A DNA stretch of 64,000 nt from Locusta migratoria (Eukaryota > Arthropoda > Insecta > Orthoptera > Acrididae), in contig CM048745.1 of the NCBI GenBank assembly GCA_026315105.1, positions 742,757,006-742,821,005 on the forward strand, given 5' to 3'. The notes below the pieces were generated by a model. The model searched no databases, was not told the origin of the DNA, and saw only the letters and a program-made list of their open reading frames with translations. Both the position numbers and the translations under genes were made by a program. How positions within the stretch are numbered: the first letter of the stretch is position 1; each line of letters starts with the position of its first letter. Positions 48,579 to 58,470 of the stretch are shown piece by piece.

Positions 48579-49445
48579 AGGGTGTACAGAAAGACTACCA
48601 GCAGGGGAAGCTACCCGCACGCCACCTCTCACCACCACCCCATGCAGAAGAAATCCGCCCTACAAACACTAACAAGGAGGGCCCACAGGATCAGCGATGA
48701 CGATCACCTACAGGCGGAACTACGACATCTCAGATCCACCTTTGCGGCTAATGGCTACGGACTGGGCGAGATATATAAAACAATGTCCAGGAGGAATGAA
48801 ATCAATAGAGGGGAGCAGGAGGAAGCCCTATTACCTTACGTGTGGGGCGTTACTGAGCGTGTAGGCAAGGTTCTACGTCGGGCAGGCATCAAGCCAGTCT
48901 TCCGCACCACCAATAAGACTAAGGATGTCCTAGGTTCAACTAAGGACGCAGTTGACAAACTGAGTAATGCCGGCGTTTATGAAATAAGCTGCGAGTCTGG
49001 GCTGGTTTATATAGGAGAGACCGGGCGAGCAATCTCCACGAGGCTTTCAGAACATGAAAGATACATACGGCTTGGACAGCACACAAAGTCAGCGGTTTCT
49101 GAGCATCACAATCAGTGCGGAAAACAGTTATCTTTCAGCGAGGCCCGCGTGCTGGCGAAACAACCATTCTCAACGAGGAGGAAGATTAGAGAGGCTATAG
49201 AAATAGAGAAGCGTCCCGCCAATATGAACAGGGAGGAGGGCTACAGGCTGCCGGCGTCTTGGCTGCCAGCAGTTGCAACGCTACGTGACGGCACCGCGCG
49301 CGGAAGGACTCTCTCAGACTGCTCCGGAGACCACAGCGGCCGCGAACACGCAGAGTACCGGCCGGCCGCCGTCTGCGCCAGGCGACAAGTCAACAGCGGC
49401 ACGCCACAACCGCCGTCCGTTCTCTCAGGTCCATTCCGCCAGTAG
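48579..49445 (+). CDS. Penelope-like C-terminal ORF: linker plus GIY-YIG endonuclease
   Basis: An open frame of 302 codons starts at 48,537, but its first 14 residues come from frameshifted RTE DNA; Penelope-like sequence starts at VYRKTT (48,579). After the linker (KKSALQTLTRRAHRISDDDH, LLPYVWGVTERVGKVLRRAG, FRTTNKTKDVL) the GIY-YIG domain runs from about residue 146: GVYEISCESGLVYIGETGRA (G-V-Y and Y-I-G boxes), STRLSEHERYIRLG with the conserved Arg and the E-H, then KSAVSEHHNQCG and an EAIEIEKRPANMNREEG box near residue 225-240 (conserved catalytic Glu, then N-R-E-x-G). All landmarks look intact. No RT, so it cannot move by itself; whether it is expressed is unknown. Confidence 0.8.
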   Translation, partial: RVYRKTTSRGSYPHATSHHHPMQKKSALQTLTRRAHRISDDDHLQAELRHLRSTFAANGYGLGEIYKTMSRRNEINRGEQEEALLPYVWGVTERVGKVLRRAGIKPVFRTTNKTKDVLGSTKDAVDKLSNAGVYEISCESGLVYIGETGRAISTRLSEHERYIRLGQHTKSAVSEHHNQCGKQLSFSEARVLAKQPFSTRRKIREAIEIEKRPANMNREEGYRLPASWLPAVATLRDGTARGRTLSDCSGDHSGREHAEYRPAAVCARRQVNSGTPQPPSVLSGPFRQ

Positions 49446-49636
49446 CAACTTGTAATGCAAAAGCCAATCGGAAACGTCCATTTTGACCAATAAGGGGGGA
49501 GAATGCAACCTCCAATCATATGAAAACAATCCAGTAAAACACCAATCATCATTGCCACTTTCCACCAATGGTGTGCAATAATATAACCACCAATAAAGGA
49601 ACACCAACGTCCCCCTTCCTCTGCGTCATCCCCTGC

Positions 49637-49667
49637 TATATAAACCCCAAGCTATCGTATACTCAGT
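49637..49667 (+). promoter_or_regulatory. TATA box and initiator-like site in the Penelope-like tail
   Basis: TATATAAA at 49,637-49,644 is followed 26-28 bp downstream by TCAGT (49,663-49,667), the arthropod initiator consensus. Spacing is right for a pol II core promoter. Its place in the 3' tail fits the repeated pseudo-LTR organisation of Penelope-like elements, where a promoter would serve the next tandem unit. Confidence 0.6.
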
Positions 49668-49675
49668 CAGACACA

Positions 49676-49720
49676 GACCCTGATGAAGACCGCCTGCAAC
49701 AGTGGCCGAAACGTCGGTAG
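49676..49720 (+). ncRNA. Hammerhead-like motif in the Penelope-like tail (decayed stem II)
   Basis: CTGATGA (49,680-49,686), then AGACCGCCTGCAACAGTGGC, then CGAAACGTCGG with GAAAC at 49,708-49,712 and a GTC triplet at 49,713-49,715. Box 1, box 2 and a cleavage-type triplet occur in hammerhead order. The stem between them (CTG/CAG inner pairs, GCC/GGC outer) is imperfect. Hammerhead motifs are known in Penelope-like pseudo-LTRs, so this is probably a degraded member. Confidence 0.5.
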
Positions 49721-49801
49721 AGTTTATAAAATGACGACACGGTCTCATACCCGGAAGTATTTTACTGACAGTGACAACAGCCGCGACAGCCTACGTTTGC
49801 A

Positions 49802-50597
49802 GAAACTTTGTGGTTTGCCGATGACACAGTAATTTTGTCAGAGACTGCAAAGGACCTGGGAGAGCAATTGAATGGAATGGACAGTGTCTTGAAAGGAAGA
49901 TATAAGATGAACATTAACAAGAGTAAAACGAGGGTAATGGAATGTAGCGTCAGAAAATCGGGCGATGCTGAAAGAATTAGATTAGGTAATGAGACAATGA
50001 AAGTAGTAGATGAGTTTTGTTACTTGGGTAGCAAGATAACTTCTGATGGCCGAAGTAAAGAAGATATAAAATGCAGAATGACTATGGGGAAGAAAAGCGT
50101 TTCTGAAGAAGCGAAATTTGTTGACATCCAACATTAGTTTAAATGTTAGGAAGTCCTTTCTGAAAGCATTTGTCTGGGGTGTTGCCTTGTATGGAAGTGT
50201 AACGTGGACGATAAGGAGTTCAGACAAAAAGAGGATAGAAGCTTTCGAAATGTGGTGCTAAGGACGAATGATTAAGAATAGATGGGTAGATCATGTAACT
50301 AATGAGGATATGCTTAATCGAATTGGGGAGAAAAGGAGTTTCTGGCATATCCTGACTAAGAGAAGGGATAGTACGGTGGGACACATTCTGAGACATCAAG
50401 GAATCGTCAACTTATCATTAGAGGGAAGTGTGTGGGGGTAAAATCGTAGAGGGAGACCGAGGGACGAATACAGTAAGCAGTTTCAAAAGGCTGTAGGTTG
50501 CCGAACTTATTCTCAGATGAAGAGACTTGCACAATACAGGGTAGCATGGAGAGCTGCATCAAACCAGTCTGCGGACTGAAGACCACAACAACATAAA
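49802..50597 (+). pseudogene. RTE reverse transcriptase C-terminal part (R4)
   Basis: LWFADDTVILSETAKDL (catalytic FADD intact), NINKSKTRVMECSVRKSGDA, EFCYLGSKITSDGRSKEDIK up to a frameshift at about 50,110, then FVWGVALYGSVTWTIRS, FEMWC, a stop, DHVTNEDMLNRIGEKRSFWH, RRDSTVGHILRHQGIVNLSL, a stop, GRPRDEYSKQFQKAVGC and VAWRAASNQSAD at the 3' end. Confidence 0.88.
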
Positions 50598-51264
50598 CAT
50601 TTTATGTAGCATGTCAATGAAGGGCGAATTCTTCGCTGAGTAACACTTCAAAAATTGCCAAGGGAACATTATTAAAGAACAGAAACAATATTTTGTCAAA
50701 TAAGAAATTTATTTTCCACAAATTAAATGGTAAACATTGCTTTGTATCTTAATCGTTTTACACAGTAAATATGATGCTACATAAATTAAGCTACAAAATG
50801 CGCTCTCGTATAAGTAGATATGAATCCTGTTAATTCCTTCAAAGCCGCACTTGCATATACTCCATACTCTCCCTTTTTTGTGAACCAAAATGGGACAAAG
50901 TTTTAGCCTTTAAAGAAAGTTTTCTAAAAGATTAATATAGTAATTGCGTAAGGTACCATAGTCCTCCTCAGTGCTGGGAGTTTTAACTTTTTAAGGTTGT
51001 CCTCTACTAACGAATTTCTTATTCATAACAGTTAATTAGGATATCTTAAAAAGTTCCTCCTGGTTACGCTTATTGTGAGAGACATTTGACACGTAAAGTG
51101 AGTCTAATTATTCCTCCATTCTCAAACTTGATTTTGTAATAAAAGAATATTTTTGAAAATGTAATTAGTTTTCCTTCTAAAGTGAGAGTGATGAAGATTC
51201 TTGGCATTTATGGATGAGATGTAGCAACGGGAAGAAAGATTAAAGTCCTGGAGACATCATGGTC
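50598..51264. other. Unassigned AT-rich sequence
   Basis: No supported feature in about 650 bp. Confidence 0.4.
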
Positions 51265-51465
51265 ATTATAGAGGGCGCTCACGCTCCGACTGTTTTTGTC
51301 AGGGATGGAGCAGGAAATCGGCCGTGCACTCCGAAAGGAACCATCACGGTATTTGCTTTGAGTGATTTAGCGAAATCACTGAAAACCTAAATCAGTATGG
51401 CCGGAGGCGGGTTTGAACAGGCGTCCTCCCGAGTGTGTTTCCACTGCCGCCACCTCGCTCGGTAG
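51265..51465 (-). mobile_element. SINE-2 copy, minus strand
   Basis: On the minus strand: head CCGAGCGAGGTGGCGGCAGT, CTCGGGAGGACGCCTGTTCA (B-box region with TTCAAAC), then CATACTGATTTAGGTTTTCA, GTGATTTCGCTAAATCACTC and GATGGTTCCTTTCGGAGTGC. The head shows a tRNA-Ala-like origin. The tail is cut near 51,265. Confidence 0.8.
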
Positions 51466-51900
51466 TTGCGTAATAGGTTTCGTCTGTGTTAAGAAACAGC
51501 TGTATTGCTTTTTGACGTTTAGTTGCCGCGAAGTGATGGTTTTTCCCCTTAGCTATACGCGTGGTACATCACGGTGAATAATGCCGGCTTTCTACATACC
51601 ACATTCACTGATTTGGCTAGAAGTGAAACGAGTATGACTTCGTGCTGTTGGGTAGATATATGACGTCTCTCTCTCTGCAAAATATCTGGTATTTTGTTGA
51701 CTACTTAAGTGTTTTTGTCCTGAAAACGAAATGACATTCTTCAGTACATATTTATTTCATTTATTTATTTATGCATTTATTCTACATGGCAAGATTAGGG
51801 CCTTCAAGCCCTCTCTTACACTTAACCAGGCTTACTGAGCCTGAAGTTCATAAGCATGTCTAATAGAAGTATTAAAGTTAAAAATAAAGATTATTACTAG
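51466..51900. other. Unassigned sequence
   Basis: Contains TTTATTTATTTATGCATTTA and GGCCTTCAAGCCCTCTCTTA near 51,750-51,830 but nothing I can assign. Confidence 0.4.
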
Positions 51901-52556
51901 AATAATTGTAACAAAAATTTATATATTTAAAAGAAAGTCGTGTTAGTTACACTATTTATAACTAACGAACGTCTCAACCGATTTGGCTCAAAATTGGTGG
52001 GGAGGTAGCTTAGAAGCAGGAGACGGACATAGAATACTTTTTGTCCAGTTGGACCACTATTATATCAGAATTTGAGAAAAACTGAAAGTACGCTTGCAGC
52101 TGGGATAATTTTTTCGATTCTGCAACAATCAGATTATTCATTTGCTATTCGCCTAGCGACCAAATACGCTAGATTGCGTTATGCACACAAGGTTAAAACT
52201 ATCAGACAGATTTAACATGAAACGGTGTTTCTTTACAAGTCCCTCCGTATTATTCTTACTTCCATGATGTTATCGGTGGTGATCATATCTTTGGAGCTTT
52301 GCAAAGATAGAATTGGTGTTATTTCGTGGTATTTTTGAGTGTTACAAACAAATTAAGTACAGATAGTGGTTTATTTTTTAGAACAATGCCTCCATTGTGT
52401 CGGCGTAATATCGGTCGGCGTACGTGCAACGCAATCTTACTACGTGATTGTAGTCAATGAGATCGACGAAGATCATACACAGCGCTTGGACGTAAATCGA
52501 AAAAAAAAAAGAAAAAAAAAAAAGAAAAACGAAAATCTCAAGGGCGTTCCGTTATG
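51901..52556 (+). mobile_element. Helitron-like leader and start of a basic ORF (tentative)
   Basis: AACTAACGAACGTCTCAACC, GATTTGGCTCAAAATTGGTG, GGTAGCTTAGAAGCAGGAGA and CGGACATAGAATACTTTTTG form a leader of the kind found before insect Helitron ORFs. At 52,386 an ATG opens PPLCRRNIGRRTCNAILLRD, resembling the basic start of Helitron proteins, but it stops after about 25 codons and is followed by a poly-A-rich stretch. No Rep or helicase motif follows. Low certainty. Confidence 0.35.
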
Positions 52557-52942
52557 ACTCTGAAACTCAGGGTACAGTCCAGTTAGACTCCCGCAGTTGC
52601 AGTTTACGCACGAAATAATTAGGGTCGTCGACAAAACAGACGGCCACGCGTGGCAAGCAGAACTGAACGTTTGGGGTGCAGATACAATCCAGCAGTCGAT
52701 TACGCAGCGGATGCATCAGTGGGCTTCGGAACAAACTGTCGCCATCTAAAATTTCATTGGCTATCTCAAGCTTTGCCACGATTGGTCGCCTTCATTTCCA
52801 CGATCCAACAGCTGTTGCCAACATAGGTATACCACGCATGTATCGCGGATTGTAAAATTTTACCGGTATGTAGCAATGTTGTTTATCGTATTTCAATTAG
52901 GTTCCTAATAAGACAAGACATGAACGCAACACAAAGACTTTC
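52557..52942. other. Unassigned sequence
   Basis: No supported feature; GTTGCCAACAT near 52,814 is a short phrase also seen in the THAP elements, which is too short to interpret. Confidence 0.35.
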
Positions 52943-52952
52943 GTAACGTTGT

Positions 52953-53159
52953 GCCGGCCGCGGTGGCCGAGGAGACTGAGGCGTCCCAGTCACGGTCTTC
53001 ACGGCCAATTACGGTCGGGGGTTCGAATCCCCCCTCCCCCCCGGCATGGATATTTGTGCCGTCCTAGTTTGTAAGTAGTTCATAAGTAGTTTGTAAGTTT
53101 AGGGACTGATGACCCCGTGGTTGGGTCCCATAAACTATACAAACATTTGAACATTTTTT
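52953..53159 (+). mobile_element. SINE-1 copy, 10 bp target duplication
   Basis: GCCGGCCGCGGTGGCCGAGG head, B box GGTTCGAATCCC, a C-rich expansion after it (CCCCCCTCCCCCCCGG), canonical tail. GTAACGTTGT at 52,943-52,952 and 53,160-53,169 is the duplication. Confidence 0.96.
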
Positions 53160-53169
53160 GTAACGTTGT

Positions 53170-53559
53170 ATTTCCATCCCACTTATTTCATTTGAATTAA
53201 TTGTTTCGTTTCATAAGGAATTTCTGTCGTTAAAGTATGATCGTGCTACAGTTACTTTGTAGCCAATTTAAAACTCTTAAGAAGATATGTGTATGTTATA
53301 AGAAACATTTCTCTACTGCTCGCTGCGATAAAAATATGCTAATCTGTGCTGTAAACATGTGCGGTTTTTTTCTTCTTCCCAGTCATTTTAACATAAAACA
53401 GAAAAGTTGTGTTTATGCCTACACTTATAATCATACCTGTTCGTACAATGCAGATGGAGCAGCTCGAAACGTCTCTCTAATAACCCGTTTCCAATTGATT
53501 TACCTGTCCATTTTGACTTCTATCGCCAATCAAGTTCCCGATTGCAATAACAATAAATC
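53170..53559. other. Unassigned sequence
   Basis: A 123-codon frame at 53,237-53,608 (CVCYKKHFSTARCDKNMLIC) has no family features that I recognise and lies across the start of a purine-rich stretch. I do not call it a gene. Confidence 0.35.
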
Positions 53560-53773
53560 AGATCAGATAGCTGGGAAGGAGGAGGCAATGTATGGGGGAA
53601 TGAAATGAAAACGGGAGATGATATAGACGCAGAGACGAAGGGGATGAGATGGATGTGGTTTGGCGTAAGAGGAAGTGGTGTGAAGGTAGGGGGAGGAGGA
53701 AATGGACAAAGGAAGGGGAAGGAAGGGATAGACATAGGGAGAAGCTACTGCGAAGCGTTGCCGGGTTTGTTAG
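53560..53773 (+). mobile_element. Helitron-like 3' end (purine-rich)
   Basis: A long G/A-rich run ends with GAAGCTACTGCGAAGCGTTG, CCGGGTTTGTTAG then T. A GC-rich near-palindrome followed by T-T-A-G/T fits a Helitron 3' end (C-T-R-R or variants) preceding an A/T site. No 5' end or proteins are near, so this is a fragment. The proline/leucine-rich minus-strand frames here are translations of the purine run. Confidence 0.45.
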
Positions 53774-54529
53774 TATAAAGATAATTATAAGAATACAAAA
53801 TGATAATAACAATAATAATTACTACTTTGTGAAGAACAGTAAGCATGTTTCCTATTGTGAACATCAGCCCTATTACCATTTAGGAATTGCCTCGCTATGC
53901 TCTTGTTGTAGATTGTGAGTTATTCACCTTGAGCTGGGACATAATATGATAAGAGTGTGGTGAATGAGGTATAGAAGAGGTAAATTGGTTAGAGAAAGAG
54001 AAATAGAATGGTAAAATTCAAGGCTATGATGAAGAGAAGAGAGAAAGAACTGAGAGGAACATAATTAGAGGGAGTGCCATCGTTAATATGTAAATTTTTA
54101 GTTCTCTCTTGAATGTCGAGTGGTTTAGAGAAAAATTAGATCACATCGCATTGTGTTCCATATTCGGTGTCGAAGATTGGATAATCGAGACTTTACCGTA
54201 GTATCGTGTTATAAGAAAAGTTATTTGGGATATCTCCCTGAGAGAATTTCAAGTATCGATAGTACTTCACGGGTTTCAGGTATAACAGTGATCACTGACG
54301 AAATTATACGGGAGAAACAGGCAGAGAATAAGGGAGAATTAAAAAATAAGTGCTAAAATACGGGAGAACCCGTATAATACGGGAGAGTTGGTCACCCTAC
54401 TGACAACTGACGAATGATATCAGGCGAGTGTAACCAAGCTGCCGGCCAGTGTTATAGTGTGACCTCTGGCAATAGTGTTTCATCATTATTGTCGGTGTCA
54501 CTTGGAGCTACTATTCATCAGTAGACAGT
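53774..54529. other. Unassigned sequence
   Basis: No supported feature; GAACCCGTATAATACGGGAG near 54,365-54,385 is a perfect short inverted repeat (CCCGTAT-AATACGGG) of unknown meaning. Confidence 0.4.
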
Positions 54530-54615
54530 AGTACTAAATTGTGATTTAAATCCCTACCTGCCCCTGAATATGTCTTGCAATCTAACAACTGTTTACTAAT
54601 TAATTGGTGTCCATT
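54530..54615 (-). pseudogene. RTE endonuclease fragment
   Basis: Minus strand reads SKQLLDCKTYSGAGRDLNHN then LVLLSTDE. Compare R5: CKTYPGADIDSDHNLLVMN. About 28 codons around the S-D-H motif, where the S-D-H is L-N-H here. An isolated relic. Confidence 0.6.
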
Positions 54616-55763
54616 ACATAATTCGAATTTCTCTAAAATGATTGACTTACTGAATGGATACGTCTGTCTTTCTTTGTGGTGAGGCAAGATACGAGTTGGG
54701 AGACTAGGAGGAGGCCTCACAATCCGCCCCCCCCCCCTCCAAAGCCCCTCCGACATCGTATCAGAGGTACGCAGGAACGGCGCCAGAACGTTTGGACTTG
54801 GACACAGCCAAGGGAAGAAACAACAAAGCGTTGTCCTAAAACTTCCGCTCACGCGATAAGACGCCCGAAAGAGAACCAGCGGCCATGAACGAAAGCCAAC
54901 AGCGACGCGCTATCACTTTTACTGTGACCCGTAATGTCCTTCCAATTTTTACCGAAATCGACGATTGGAAAGTTTAGTGGTACCACTAATATAGACGCAT
55001 CATGTAACAAAAGGTGTCTGTGTATACACTCGTAACAAAGGATAATTATTTTAAAGTGTGTTGCACAATTAAGATATAGATATGTATGTAATGTTAAAAA
55101 AGTAATCTTGTTGTATCTGGTTGTGTCTTGTCTCTTATCTGCACTGGTCGATTCATAATTGTGACGAGATTGTTTTTGATGAAAATGAAGGAAACATTGT
55201 AATGAGGTCTGTAAATGTGTTTGAACATTTTTTAAAGACTTCAAATATATGTATAAAATGAAATAAGTGTACGAACTTCAATTAGTTAGAAATACCCTGA
55301 TCATTTATATGAAATGCTTAAGGACGCCATTAGCATTTGTTTCAGCAAGAAGCTAACGACACAGATTGCATTAATCGCCGTCATTACGTGGCAAATATAG
55401 AATTCATAACTGATAAAGCAAGGACGGGTGGAAAATAAGACTTAATAAAAATTTTGTAAGAATACTAGCATCAGTTGAAGACCTTCAACTAAAATTTAAC
55501 CTGAATAATCACGTCCCTGAAAAGGTTCATGTTTCATACGTTTACTGAGCTAGCTGGCAAAATAAATAATATAAAATACAAAGACAATATTTTATAATAT
55601 TCTTACAAACCTGGCGACTTTTAAAAAAATATTTCTCTTTTTTTCAAACTTTTTTTAGAGTATTCTTACAGGCCGATTCAAAAGGTCTTATTGCTCCAAC
55701 ATTGGTAATATTGTAGAAGTCAATAACCGTCTGGGAAGAAAACTACGTACATAAAATATGAAT
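54616..55763. other. Unassigned sequence
   Basis: Includes a C tract at 54,727-54,737. The minus-strand 131-codon frame at 54,849-55,244 shows no motif. Nothing assignable. Confidence 0.4.
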
Positions 55764-55773
55764 ATTTAGAGGA

Positions 55774-55968
55774 GGCCGGCCGCGGTGGCCGAGGAGACTG
55801 AGGCGCTTCAGTCACGGTATGCAAGGCCCCTACGGTCGGGGGTTCGAATCCCCCCTCGGGCATGGATATTTGTGCCGTCTTTAGTATAAGGTAGTTCATA
55901 CGTAGTTTGTAAGTTTAGGGACTGATGACCCCGTAGTCAAGTCCCATAAGCTTAACAAACATTTGAAC
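55774..55968 (+). mobile_element. SINE-1 copy, 10 bp target duplication
   Basis: GGCCGGCCGCGGTGGCCGAG head, GGTTCGAATCCC B box, tail to GCTTAACAAACATTTGAAC. ATTTAGAGGA (55,764-55,773) and ATTTAGAGAA (55,969-55,978) form the duplication. Confidence 0.94.
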
Positions 55969-55978
55969 ATTTAGAGAA

Positions 55979-56327
55979 GATTAAACAACACTTTCTTCTA
56001 CCTTCAAACATTCATACGTGCACCGTTCTTCCACTAAAGGTTCGGCATAATTAGTTGCTACTGATGATCACACCGAAACTTGCAGGCGCAGTCAGTCTTT
56101 CGCAGCCGCAGGCATGATTGCTGTACTCGCACTTTGCTGGTGCTCCCGGGTGGCCTTGTCAAACTGAACAACGCACCGACATTAATCGCACCCTTTTCCC
56201 CACACGCTATGCCAACACATTATCCTTCAAAGCAATCATTTTTGAGAGAAAATTCATTTTAAATGTTAACATATAAAACCGCGAATGAACTTTATTTCTT
56301 CATTTAAGGTGGTTTACAATAGGTCTC
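55979..56327. other. Unassigned sequence
   Basis: No supported feature. Confidence 0.4.
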
Positions 56328-56331
56328 TCTT

Positions 56332-56334
<3 letters not shown>

Positions 56335-56426
<92 letters not shown>
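56335..56426. repeat. Compound (CT)n(TG)n microsatellite
   Basis: About 55 bp of CT followed directly by about 37 bp of TG. The serine-leucine and cysteine-valine repeats of the frame here are its translation. Confidence 0.95.
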
Positions 56427-56427
<1 letters not shown>

Positions 56428-56562
56428 CTTTCTCCCACTAATTTATTCTGTGGACCAAATAGAAACTAATCCCAGGCCATATTCGGGACACTGTTTTCCC
56501 ATCCATCGTTTACAAAATTGGTTCCCAATCTTTCTGGAATAATCCCTCCCCCCGCCCCCCAA

Positions 56563-56665
56563 GAAAAATGTTCAAATGTTTGTAAATCTAAGGGACCAAA
56601 CTGCTAAGGTTATCGGTCCCTAGACTTACATACTACTTAAACTAACTTATACTAAAGACAAGATG
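56563..56665 (-). mobile_element. SINE-1-like tail fragment
   Basis: AAATGTTCAAATGTTTGTAA, TATCGGTCCCTAGACTTACA and ACTTAAACTAACTTATACTA match the SINE-1 tail in minus orientation. The head is absent or unrecognisable beyond 56,665. Confidence 0.7.
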
Positions 56666-56861
56666 TTTAGCAGTGTGGAAAGCTCGCATATAAACTACGG
56701 ACAGAAGCCACACCCAATCACCTGACCACGTTCGAAGTTCCGCGGAGGGCTCCATTCCACTCTCTCATGATGTCTAATGACTACTGATGTCGCTGATGTG
56801 GAGTAGCTACCTGGCAATAGGTGGCAGCACATTCCATCTAATAAGTAAGACAAATGTTTTT

Positions 56862-57066
56862 CAAAAAATGTTCAAAAGTTTGTAGAGATTATGGGACTTA
56901 ACTATGGTGTCATCAGTTCCTAAACTTACAAACTACTTTTGAACTAGCTTTTACTAAAGACGGCACAAACATCCATGCCCGAGGGAGGATTCGAACCCCC
57001 GACCGCAAAGGCCGCGCAGACCGTGACTGGCACGAAGCAGACCTCTCGGCCACTGCGGCCGGCACG
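56862..57066 (-). mobile_element. SINE-1 copy, 9 bp target duplication
   Basis: Minus strand, complete from AAAATGTTCAAAAGTTTGTA through CATCAGTTCCTAAACTTACA, B box GGATTCGAACCCC to head CTCGGCCACTGCGGCCGGC. AATGTTTTT at 56,853-56,861 and 57,067-57,075 is the duplication. Confidence 0.92.
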
Positions 57067-57075
57067 AATGTTTTT

Positions 57076-57766
57076 GGGGATGTCCCTGTACTTTTGATCA
57101 CATAGACTATATTACAAATATGGTGAAACATGTCTGTACAAATTCAGTAATATTGTTTCGCCTGTTTTGTATCGATATTTGTATGTAAAATGTTATATGA
57201 ACTTCTTCAAGTAACTACGTCTATGGTTTAGTCTGTTGTGTAATATCTCTGTCAAAGACTATGTATGTGAGGAGTAACTGAACAGAGAGAGTCAGTCGGT
57301 GTTTAGCTATTGTAAAGAGCAGACGTGCTTTGGTTTGGCTGCTGAGGCAGCACGTTTTGTACGAACTGATGGAATAATTTTCTAAGTTGATTTTGTGGAA
57401 CAGACACAATTCTGTCTTTATAATATTTTGTATCATTCATACATGTATCAGTCTGAGAAGATTTAGTTGTTCTCCAATCATAAGTTAATGTAATGATTAT
57501 CACTAATAATAATTGAGAAAGTTAAACTTCTTTAGTTGTTTCTCTTTTGTTGTTAGCTAACCCTCTTCCTTTCATTGAAAGTTATTTACTATTAAAGTCA
57601 AAGCATAGCATTGACTAAGCTGAGTTTGATTAACAGATTTCTTTATTGGTGTGGCGTATTAATGATAGCAGTGATTGTTGTGCAATACTGCACGCAAGTG
57701 AACAAGATACTAAGTTTCTGCAGTCAGTCAGTTAGCAGGATTCGTGCAACATTTCCGAGACGCTTT
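57076..57766. other. Unassigned AT-rich sequence
   Basis: No supported feature. It ends at a C18 tract (57,767-57,784) that marks the 3' border of the next LINE fragment. Confidence 0.4.
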
Positions 57767-57784
57767 CCCCCCCCCCCCCCCCCC

Positions 57785-58470
57785 GTAACGTGATAAAACA
57801 AACCGAGCTGCCCTTCTCTGAACCTTCAAAATGTCTTCCGTCATTCCCACCGGGTGAGGGTCCCACAAGGGGCAACAGTATTCCAGGAGAGGACGCACAA
57901 GTGTGATGTAGGTAGTCTCTTTGGCGGAGCTGGTGCGTTTTCGAAGCGTTCTGCCAATGAAACGTAACCTTTGGTTGGCCTTCTCCACAATATTTTCTGT
58001 GTGTTCTCTCCAGTCAAAGTTGTTCGTAATTGTAACTCCTAGGTATTTGGTAGAATTTACGACCTTAAGGTTTGACTGATTTATTGCATAATTGAAGTTC
58101 AGCGGATTTCTTTTAGTGGTCATTTGTATTACTTCACACTTTTCATTATTTAGTATCAATTGCCAATTTTCGCACCATGTAGAAATTTTGTCTAAATCGG
58201 TTTGCAGTTGCTTTTGATCCTCTGTTGACTTCACTAACGGATAAACGACAGCATCATCCGCGAACACTCTAAGGGAGCTATTCAGATTGACTCCTAAATC
58301 GTTTATAAACACATGGAAGAGTAGGGCACGTATAACGCTTCCCTGTGGAACGCCAGATATCACTTCTGTTTTACTCGATTACTAGCCGTCAATTACAACG
58401 AACTGTGTCCTTTCTGATAGGAAATCGTGAATCCAATCGCACAATTGTGGAGATATTCCATTAGCACGCA
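57785..58470 (-). mobile_element. LINE subfamily 2-like fragment, both ends missing
   Basis: RT segment on the minus strand between a C18 tract (57,767-57,784) and about 58,470. The LINE 3' UTR and tail are absent; the sequence stops just after RRAARFVLSRY at the homopolymer, which is unusual because LINEs normally keep their 3' end. Confidence 0.85.
57790..58470 (-). pseudogene. Reverse transcriptase fragment, mostly open
   Basis: A 211-codon frame from 58,363: ISGVPQGSVIRALLFHVFIN, DLGVNLNSSLRVFADDAVVY (catalytic FADD intact), STWCENWQLILNNEKCEVIQ, STKYLGVTITNNFDWREHT, ANQRLRFIGRTLRKRTSSAK, LVRPLLEYCCPLWDPHPVGM and DILKVQRRAARFVLSRY. Just upstream, after a stop, F-V-V-I-D-x and C-D-W-I-H-D-F-L-S-E-R-T-Q codons extend to about 58,470. 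One of the better preserved RT cores here. Confidence 0.9.

Larger units (their letters stand above)
48579..49801 (+). mobile_element. Penelope-like element, 5'-truncated, with pseudo-LTR-like tail
   Basis: Begins inside the linker after the RT (VYRKTTSRGSYPHATSHHHP), continues through a GIY-YIG endonuclease to a stop at 49,443, then a 350 bp tail with a TATA box, an initiator-like site and a hammerhead-like box. Penelope-like elements carry GIY-YIG domains, terminal pseudo-LTRs and hammerhead motifs, so family identity is good. The RT domain itself is absent. Confidence 0.85.
48094..50597 (+). mobile_element. RTE-clade LINE (copy R4), broken by a SINE and a Penelope-like element
   Basis: Endonuclease piece 48,094-48,578 (GITGVGMIMNKKIGTRVNYY, VQVYMPTSSADDEEIEEMYE, SINE, then LIVMGDWNSV), Penelope-like DNA 48,579-49,801, then RT from the catalytic box (LWFADDTVILSETAKDL) at about 49,802 to the end GTCTGCGGACTGAAGACCAC at 50,585. 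About 1.6 kb of RTE between EN and the catalytic box is missing, so the Penelope-like insertion was accompanied by, or followed, a deletion. Confidence 0.88.

Noticed and set aside
53558..53812. Minus-strand Pro/Leu/Ser-rich frames of 71-84 codons
   Set aside because: They are complements of the purine-rich tract next to a Helitron-like 3' end; no domain.
54361..54386. Perfect short inverted repeat as a terminator
   Set aside because: Bacterial-type terminators are not expected in this eukaryotic DNA, and nothing transcribed is near.
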